Below are positions 8,390 to 11,912 of a DNA stretch of 11,912 bases, piece after piece. Made by a program: the position numbers and the translations under genes. The notes beneath the pieces were generated by a model. It worked only from the letters and a program-made list of their open reading frames with translations. It did not search any database and was not told where the DNA came from. Numbering within the stretch: position 1 is the stretch's first letter; each line of letters opens with the position of its first letter. Source of the stretch: Ruminococcus sp. (GTDB lineage Bacteria; Bacillota; Clostridia; Oscillospirales; Acutalibacteraceae); the NCBI GenBank assembly GCA_022510985.1, contig JAFLSL010000015.1:1-11912 (forward strand). The letters are read 5' to 3'.

Positions 8390-8428
8390 AAAACGTCAGT
8401 AGGAGTTTTCTGCTGACGTTTTGTTTTT
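8390..8428 (+). terminator. Intrinsic terminator of the antiporter gene
   Basis: AAAACGTCAGTAG (from 8390) pairs with its complement ending at 8422, closed by a short loop and followed by GTTTTT. It starts 11 bases after the antiporter stop and separates it from the BlaI-type operon. Confidence 0.9.
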
Positions 8429-8436
8429 ATAAGCTA

Positions 8437-8465
8437 TTGACATAATTAGACTATTGTGATAGTAT
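8437..8465 (+). promoter_or_regulatory. Promoter of the BlaI/M56 module
   Basis: A perfect -35 TTGACA (8437-8442) is followed 17 bases later by TAGTAT (8460-8465), a four-of-six -10. Transcription would start near 8472. Both the -10 and the start site fall inside operator dyads, so a bound repressor should exclude RNA polymerase. Confidence 0.75.
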
Positions 8466-8483
8466 AGACTATAGTGATAGTCT
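8448..8483 (+). promoter_or_regulatory. Tandem operator dyads for the BlaI-type repressor
   Basis: Two 18-bp dyads stand directly head to tail. The first (8448-8465) is AGACTAT-TGTG-ATAGTAT and the second (8466-8483) is AGACTAT-AGTG-ATAGTCT, with perfect 7-bp arms in the second. They cover the spacer, the -10 box and the start site of the promoter. BlaI and MecI repressors bind dyads of this size with similar GACTA/TAGTC arms and repress their own operons, so autoregulation is the natural reading. Confidence 0.82.
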
Positions 8484-8500
8484 GCATGGGAGTGATGATA

Positions 8501-8854
8501 TTGCAAAAAATATTTGACAGTGAAATAAAGGTAATGGAAATTATTTGGTCGAATGAACCCATTTCGGCAAAAGAGATTAGTCTAATTGCCTCAGATGAAA
8601 TTGGCTGGAATAAAAACACAACCTACACAGTAATAAAAAAGCTTGAAAAAAAGGGATTTATTAAACGAAATGAACCGAATTTTATTTGTACTTCTTTGTT
8701 TTCTCGTGATGAAATCCAAAGATTTGAAACACAAACGCTTGTAGATAAATTGTTTGGAGGGTCAAGAAAGGCGTTGTTTTCTTCTCTTTTAGATGATGAT
8801 AATCTTTCTGAAAGCGACATAAATGAATTGCGTGATATGATTAAAAAGAGGTGA
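8501..8854 (+). CDS. BlaI/MecI-family transcriptional repressor
   Basis: This is a winged-helix repressor that should bind the tandem dyads just upstream. The sequence fits the family: FDSEIKVMEIIWSNEPISAKEI near the N-terminus, then NKNTTYTVIKKLEKKGFI as recognition helix and wing, and a C-terminal dimerisation region. I place the start at TTG 8501 (117 residues) because GGGAGTGAT (8488-8496) is a strong match to the anti-16S sequence at correct spacing, and the product then begins MQKIFDSE like other family members. ATG 8495 is an alternative. The frame is open to GTG 8474, but that codon lies inside an operator. The stop overlaps the ribosome site of the next gene. Confidence 0.9.
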   Translation: MQKIFDSEIKVMEIIWSNEPISAKEISLIASDEIGWNKNTTYTVIKKLEKKGFIKRNEPNFICTSLFSRDEIQRFETQTLVDKLFGGSRKALFSSLLDDDNLSESDINELRDMIKKR

Positions 8855-8859
8855 TATTT

Positions 8860-9768
8860 TTGCCGTCTGAAATTTTTTATTGGATTCTTAATATGTCTAT
8901 TTCTGCCTCAATCACAGGAGTCATCATTTTAATTGTTAGTAAAATTCGCAGGCTTCCACGTAGAATTGTTAGTTTTCTTTGGTGCATTCCGCTTTTAAGA
9001 ATGTGGCTTCCAATTGCTATAAACAGTAAATATAGTTTAATGACGCTTATTTCAAAGATTACGACAAAGACTGTTACTGTTTACAGTGGCCTTGCGGATT
9101 TTTCAATGACAAATCATATTATGGCAGCAGATACATATTTTCCTATAACGTACAAAGTTGATATGATGGAGGATATATTTTCAATTGCTTTTATTGTTTG
9201 GGCCGTTATTGCAGCTATGTTGATTATGACATTATTTGCTGTTTATGTGATTACAAAAGCGGATTTAAAAAATTCCCGTCATTTGCGTGATAATATTTAT
9301 ATTTCAGATAAGATTACGTCGCCTGCTGTTTATGGTATAATTTGTGTGAAGATTGTTTTACCTAATAGATATAAAAACGGTGATTTGAAATATATTTTAA
9401 TGCACGAGCAAGCCCATATAAAAAGGAAAGATAATTTATGGCGTTTTATTGCAATCCTAACTGTGTGTATTCATTGGTTTAATCCATTTTCTTGGCTGTT
9501 TTTGAAACGATTTTTAGAGAATATAGAACTTGCATGTGATGAGATTGTATTAAAACTTTGCGGCGAAGAAGAAAAGAAAAAATATGCTAATGCTCTTTTA
9601 AATTGTGCTGAAAATAAAATTATACATATATCTGCATTTGGCGGTGCGAGCACGCGTATTCGTATTGAGCGAATTCTATCATATAAAAATCTTTCGAGAC
9701 TTTCTATTATTAGTTTTGTGGTTTTATCTATTGTTATAGGATGTATTCTCATAACAAATGCAACGTAA
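8860..9768 (+). CDS. M56-family membrane metallopeptidase (BlaR1-like, no sensor domain)
   Basis: This is an integral-membrane zinc protease of the BlaR1/MecR1 family, which normally relays an external signal to inactivation of the BlaI-type repressor. The 302-residue protein has zinc-site motif HEQAH (182-186) and third ligand Glu223 in NIELACDE. The family segment SPAVYGIICVKIVLP precedes the active site and HWFNPFSWL follows it. Membrane segments lie near 8-27, 38-55, 107-132 and 280-297. BlaR1 is about 600 residues with a C-terminal penicillin-binding sensor; here the protein stops after the last helix, so beta-lactam sensing is not supported. The start is probably TTG 8860, eight bases after GAGG within AGAGGTGAT. 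GTG 8851, overlapping the repressor stop, is the alternative. Confidence 0.88.
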   Translation: MPSEIFYWILNMSISASITGVIILIVSKIRRLPRRIVSFLWCIPLLRMWLPIAINSKYSLMTLISKITTKTVTVYSGLADFSMTNHIMAADTYFPITYKVDMMEDIFSIAFIVWAVIAAMLIMTLFAVYVITKADLKNSRHLRDNIYISDKITSPAVYGIICVKIVLPNRYKNGDLKYILMHEQAHIKRKDNLWRFIAILTVCIHWFNPFSWLFLKRFLENIELACDEIVLKLCGEEEKKKYANALLNCAENKIIHISAFGGASTRIRIERILSYKNLSRLSIISFVVLSIVIGCILITNAT

Positions 9769-9789
9769 AATATAAAAGGAGAAATCAAA

Positions 9790-10746
9790 ATGGCAAAATT
9801 AATCAGATATTGGATTTTGACTCTATTAGGAGTATTTGCAATTTCAATTTACCCGATATATATGGGATGCAGTGTTCTTTATTATATGATTACGGAAGGT
9901 ACTGTTTTCGAGGAGAATTTTCCAAAGTATATTATACCTTATACACCGATTGCTTTATCTATTATTGTTGCAGTTATCATTATGCCATTAGTTATAAAAT
10001 ATATTAAAAAATTTTCTGTTTTAATAGTTTCTCTATTTTCTGTTGCTGTTTTCTTCGTTGCTGAGTTGATATTTGAGACCAAAGTTATCGTAACTTCAAC
10101 AGTAACTTCAACGTTGGAAAGCTGGCAAATGTTTATGTGTTATATTCCGCCTGTAAGCTATAAAACAAGAACGTGGAAGACTGTAGACGTTTTAATTGGA
10201 GATTATAGTCCAACATTTAAACTGCATTTCTATCTTATATCAATAGTTTTAATTATAGCAATTATAAACAGTTTATATGGCTTTGCGAAAATAATTTATA
10301 CAAGCGACCGCTCAAGATGTAAAACGCTTGTTATCCAGTCGATATGTACATCTATTTTTCTTGTGCTCTGCATTTTAGCCTGTTTTACTGCGTTTTTTAG
10401 GGATGGTGAAATTACAGTTTCATTTTTATCAGCGATTCTTATGAGCTTGTTTTTTGTTATGCTTGGTGTTACGTCAGGTACTTATGTCTTTTCGTTTTTA
10501 ATTGGATGGAAAAAGCATATATCTGTATTGATTTCATCACTTGTCGCCTCTATTATAACTTTTACAATGTATGTGGGAGAAATGTTTCTTCTTAACGGGA
10601 ATTTATATCGATTTGGAAAAGGGTTTGTATTTGAAGGACTATCAGGGATTATTCTGGCACCTATAGATTTTTTTGTAATACTATTGTCGGGTTGTGTGTG
10701 CTTCGGTATATGCTACTTAATTAATTTTAAGAAAACCAATACATAG
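9790..10746 (+). CDS. Uncharacterised eight-helix membrane protein, third gene of the BlaI/M56 module
   Basis: I do not recognise this 318-residue protein. It has about eight hydrophobic segments (near 7-33, 50-70, 74-95, 146-165, 180-200, 208-238, 244-262 and 284-310). A more polar stretch at 98-143 contains TSTVTSTLESW and YIPPVSYKTRTW. No ATP-binding, protease or transporter signature is visible. ATG 9790 has AAAGGAG eight bases upstream and lies 21 bases after the M56 gene, with no promoter or terminator between, so the genes should be co-transcribed. Position suggests it is the signal partner, substrate or output of the M56/BlaI switch. This is inference from context only. Confidence 0.8.
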   Translation: MAKLIRYWILTLLGVFAISIYPIYMGCSVLYYMITEGTVFEENFPKYIIPYTPIALSIIVAVIIMPLVIKYIKKFSVLIVSLFSVAVFFVAELIFETKVIVTSTVTSTLESWQMFMCYIPPVSYKTRTWKTVDVLIGDYSPTFKLHFYLISIVLIIAIINSLYGFAKIIYTSDRSRCKTLVIQSICTSIFLVLCILACFTAFFRDGEITVSFLSAILMSLFFVMLGVTSGTYVFSFLIGWKKHISVLISSLVASIITFTMYVGEMFLLNGNLYRFGKGFVFEGLSGIILAPIDFFVILLSGCVCFGICYLINFKKTNT

Positions 10747-10786
10747 ATATTCCACAAGGTCATTTTGTAAGATTATCTGTTTTTTG

Positions 10787-10821
10787 TTTAGTGTTAATAC
10801 AATACTAAAATTTATTTTAAC
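10787..10821 (+). terminator. Possible weak terminator after the BlaI/M56 module
   Basis: TTTAGTGTT (10787-10795) can pair with AATACTAAA (10801-10809), including one G-U pair, and is followed by ATTTATTTT. The stem is all but GC-free, so it may stop transcription poorly. No better terminator is visible between 10747 and the next gene. Confidence 0.3.
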
Positions 10822-10826
10822 AAACT

Positions 10827-10855
10827 GAATAAAAAAATCACCTCTGTCTATAATA
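10827..10855 (+). promoter_or_regulatory. Promoter of the M23 gene, possibly sigma-F type
   Basis: TATAAT (10849-10854) lies about 20 bases before the ATG, but a housekeeping -35 at 17 bases is poor (TGAATA). The same bases fit a forespore sigma-F promoter: GAATA (10827-10831) matches GhATR, and GTCTATAATA (10846-10855) matches GGNNANAHTR at nine of ten positions, with a 14-base spacer. B. subtilis spoIIQ is a sigma-F gene. Which sigma factor acts here is inference. Confidence 0.45.
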
Positions 10856-10870
10856 ACGGCAGAGGTGATT
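10836..10870 (+). repeat. Inverted repeat overlapping the promoter and ribosome site of the M23 gene
   Basis: AATCACCTCTG (10836-10846) and CAGAGGTGATT (10860-10870) form a perfect 11-bp stem around a 13-base loop that holds TATAAT. The right arm contains the ribosome site AGAGGTGAT (10861-10869), seven bases before the ATG. Read on the minus strand, the stem runs into seven Ts and would act as a terminator. On the plus strand no T-tract follows. Confidence 0.85.
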
Positions 10871-10872
10871 CT

Positions 10873-11607
10873 ATGAGATACAGTGAAAATAAAAGGCGTA
10901 GTCGAAAGGAACGTGTCGGATTCTTTACTGCACTTTCGATTTGTATTGTTGCCGTTGGAATGGCTGCTTATTCAACATACACAAGCTTAACAGGTATTTT
11001 TGACAGCGATGTGAGTGAAACATTAGCTGTCGACAACATCGTAACAGGTGTAACAGAAACCGAAACAGAAACTACTGAAGAGACCGAAACAACCGAGCCG
11101 CCTGCGACTGAAACCGAGAAAACAGAAGAAACTGAGTACGAGGAAGAAACCGCTCCTGAGGAAACAAAAACAGCTTTGCAAACTATGGTAGCGGTAAACA
11201 CAAGTCTGTCTTATCCTTTGGATAAAAGAAAGGTGATTAAGGAGTACAGCGAGGAAAGCGTATATAATAAAACGCTCAACCAGTGGGAAGCACATACAGG
11301 TGTTGATTTCGCTTGCGATGTAGGCGACAATGTCTATTCAATGGGTGATGGTGAGGTCAAAAAGATTTATACCGACGATTTGCTGGGGAAGACTATTGTC
11401 GTAAAGTCTGTGACCTATACGGCATATTACAGCGGTATGTCTGAGAATATTAAAGTGGAAAAGGGAAGTGTGGTAAAAGCAGGAGATGTCCTCGGCACAG
11501 CGGATAACGTGCCTGGTGAGGAGCTTGACGGGACACACGTTCATATTTCAGTAAAAACAGACGGACAGTATGTTGACCCTCTTTCACTTATTAATAATGA
11601 TGAATAA
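10873..11607 (+). CDS. Membrane-anchored M23 (LytM) protein, SpoIIQ-like
   Basis: This 244-residue protein has a short basic cytoplasmic N-terminus, one membrane helix (about 16-36), a Thr/Glu-rich spacer (60-99) and an extracytoplasmic LytM domain (about 113-240). The zinc-site residues are present: His141 and Asp145 in HTGVD, and His222-x-His224 in GTHVHISV, so it may be catalytic. The architecture and the approach YSEESVYNKTLNQWEAHTGV resemble SpoIIQ of spore formers, the forespore partner of SpoIIIAH. Clostridial SpoIIQ keeps the zinc histidine that Bacillus SpoIIQ lost, and this one does too. ATG 10873 follows AGAGGTGAT. A plain M23 endopeptidase acting on vegetative wall remains possible. 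Confidence 0.85.
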   Translation: MRYSENKRRSRKERVGFFTALSICIVAVGMAAYSTYTSLTGIFDSDVSETLAVDNIVTGVTETETETTEETETTEPPATETEKTEETEYEEETAPEETKTALQTMVAVNTSLSYPLDKRKVIKEYSEESVYNKTLNQWEAHTGVDFACDVGDNVYSMGDGEVKKIYTDDLLGKTIVVKSVTYTAYYSGMSENIKVEKGSVVKAGDVLGTADNVPGEELDGTHVHISVKTDGQYVDPLSLINNDE

Positions 11608-11608
11608 G

Positions 11609-11703
11609 GAAGAGCCGGGGAGTTGCGAAGCTCAACGAGGATTGACAAAGAAGAGCCGAAACCTTTAAACAAAAAGAAATGCCCTCGTTTCGTTTTAGGG
11701 GCA
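11609..11703 (+). other. Noncoding stretch with small repeats and a possible short-RNA promoter
   Basis: No convincing gene is visible. GAAGAGCCG occurs twice (11609-11617 and 11650-11658). AACGAGG (11634-11640) can pair with CCTCGTT (11683-11689), while TGCCCT (11680-11685) can instead pair with AGGGGCA (11697-11703); the two pairings exclude one another. A perfect TTGACA (11642-11647) with TTTAAA 16 bases downstream could start a short RNA near 11676 that ends at the terminator at 11744. All of this is weak evidence for a structured leader or small RNA. Confidence 0.35.
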
Positions 11704-11709
11704 AAAATG

Positions 11710-11744
11710 GAGATAGCCATTATAATATGGTTATCTCTTTTTTT
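11710..11744 (+). terminator. Strong intrinsic terminator downstream of the M23 gene
   Basis: GAGATAGCCAT (11710-11720) pairs with ATGGTTATCTC (11727-11737), 11 bp with one G-U pair, around TATAAT, and is followed by seven Ts. It lies about 100 bases after the M23 stop, which is far for a simple gene terminator, so it may also end a separate short transcript. Confidence 0.88.
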
Positions 11745-11912
11745 ATCTCCACGTCTTTTTGAGTTTATATGTCAACCCGTACAGTTCTTATCTTGTGGTC
11801 ATATCCCCCTAACGTTTGTGCCGCTATTAAGTTTTTGATAGAGGGGATAGGTTCTGCTTTTTAAATCTCCACGTACGATGTAAGCGTTCCTATCTTAAAT
11901 TGATATCCACCC
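11745..11912. repeat. Two copies of a degenerate repeat at the right edge, no gene seen
   Basis: GTTCTTATCTT, six variable bases and ATATCCCCC (11784-11809) recur as GTTCCTATCTT, six variable bases and ATATCCACC (11886-11911). Each copy is preceded by the identical 10-mer ATCTCCACGT (11745-11754 and 11865-11874), at different distances. The window ends inside or just after the second copy, so more copies may follow. I see no open frame with a ribosome site on either strand. Confidence 0.6.

Noticed and set aside
8860..9768. Beta-lactam sensor BlaR1
   Set aside because: The M56 domain is present but the C-terminal penicillin-binding domain is missing and no beta-lactamase is nearby, so the name and signal are not supported.
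10836..10870. Plus-strand terminator for the BlaI/M56 module
   Set aside because: No T-tract follows the stem on the plus strand; the right arm leads directly into the start codon of the M23 gene.
11023..11295. 90-codon open frame on the minus strand opposite the M23 gene
   Set aside because: It is produced by the repetitive Thr/Glu codons of the spacer region and has no ribosome site or coding signature.
11623..11838. Open frame of about 71 codons on the plus strand
   Set aside because: It starts at a TTG without a ribosome site, runs straight through the strong terminator at 11710-11744, and has no recognisable protein pattern.
11745..11912. CRISPR array
   Set aside because: Only two degenerate copies with internal variable bases and unequal upstream distances; no identical repeats with uniform spacers.

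Overview
The window looks like chromosomal DNA of a low-to-moderate GC, anaerobic, spore-forming Firmicute, most likely a gut or rumen Ruminococcus or close Oscillospiraceae relative. The basis is a secreted alpha-amylase ending in a type I dockerin, the arrangement known from cellulosome and amylosome builders such as Ruminococcus bromii. Strong AGGAG-type ribosome sites, sigma-A-like promoters, a fluoride riboswitch, a BlaI/M56 pair and a SpoIIQ-like M23 protein agree with this. The species itself is inference.

Layout. (1) 22-4205, minus strand: a polyamine ABC transporter operon, potA-potB-potC-potD. It has a near-consensus promoter (4200-4228), tightly coupled genes and a strong terminator (22-59). 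PotA is unusually long because its C-terminal OB/TOBE module appears to be duplicated. (2) 4313-7013, plus strand: a divergently transcribed monocistronic gene for a secreted amylase (signal peptide, AmyE-like GH13 catalytic domain, Ig-like domain, CBM26-like starch-binding domain, T/P linker, dockerin), with its own promoter and terminator. (3) 7031-8428, plus strand: a fluoride riboswitch, with a terminator that shares sequence with the aptamer, in front of a cation:proton antiporter. (4) 8437-10746, plus strand: an AT-rich three-gene module. It holds a BlaI-type repressor, an M56 membrane metallopeptidase lacking the penicillin-sensor domain of BlaR1, and an unrecognised eight-helix membrane protein. 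Two head-to-tail 18-bp operator dyads overlap its promoter. (5) 10827-11607, plus strand: a single-pass M23 (LytM) protein resembling SpoIIQ. Its promoter sits inside the loop of an inverted repeat whose right arm is the gene's own ribosome site. (6) 11608-11912: no convincing gene. It holds a strong terminator, a possible short RNA locus and two copies of a 26-base degenerate motif.

How the parts work together. PotABCD should import spermidine or putrescine. The amylase should be exported and docked on a cohesin scaffold outside the cell to attack starch. The antiporter should be switched on when fluoride enters the cell. The BlaI/M56 pair should act as a membrane-signal-to-derepression switch with an unknown signal, and the third gene is its likely partner or output. 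The M23 protein probably acts at the forespore/mother-cell interface. I see no functional link between the five units. The most interesting points are the riboswitch-antiporter pair, the sensor-less BlaI/M56 module, the hairpin at the M23 gene start, the dockerin amylase, and the repeat motif at the right edge.
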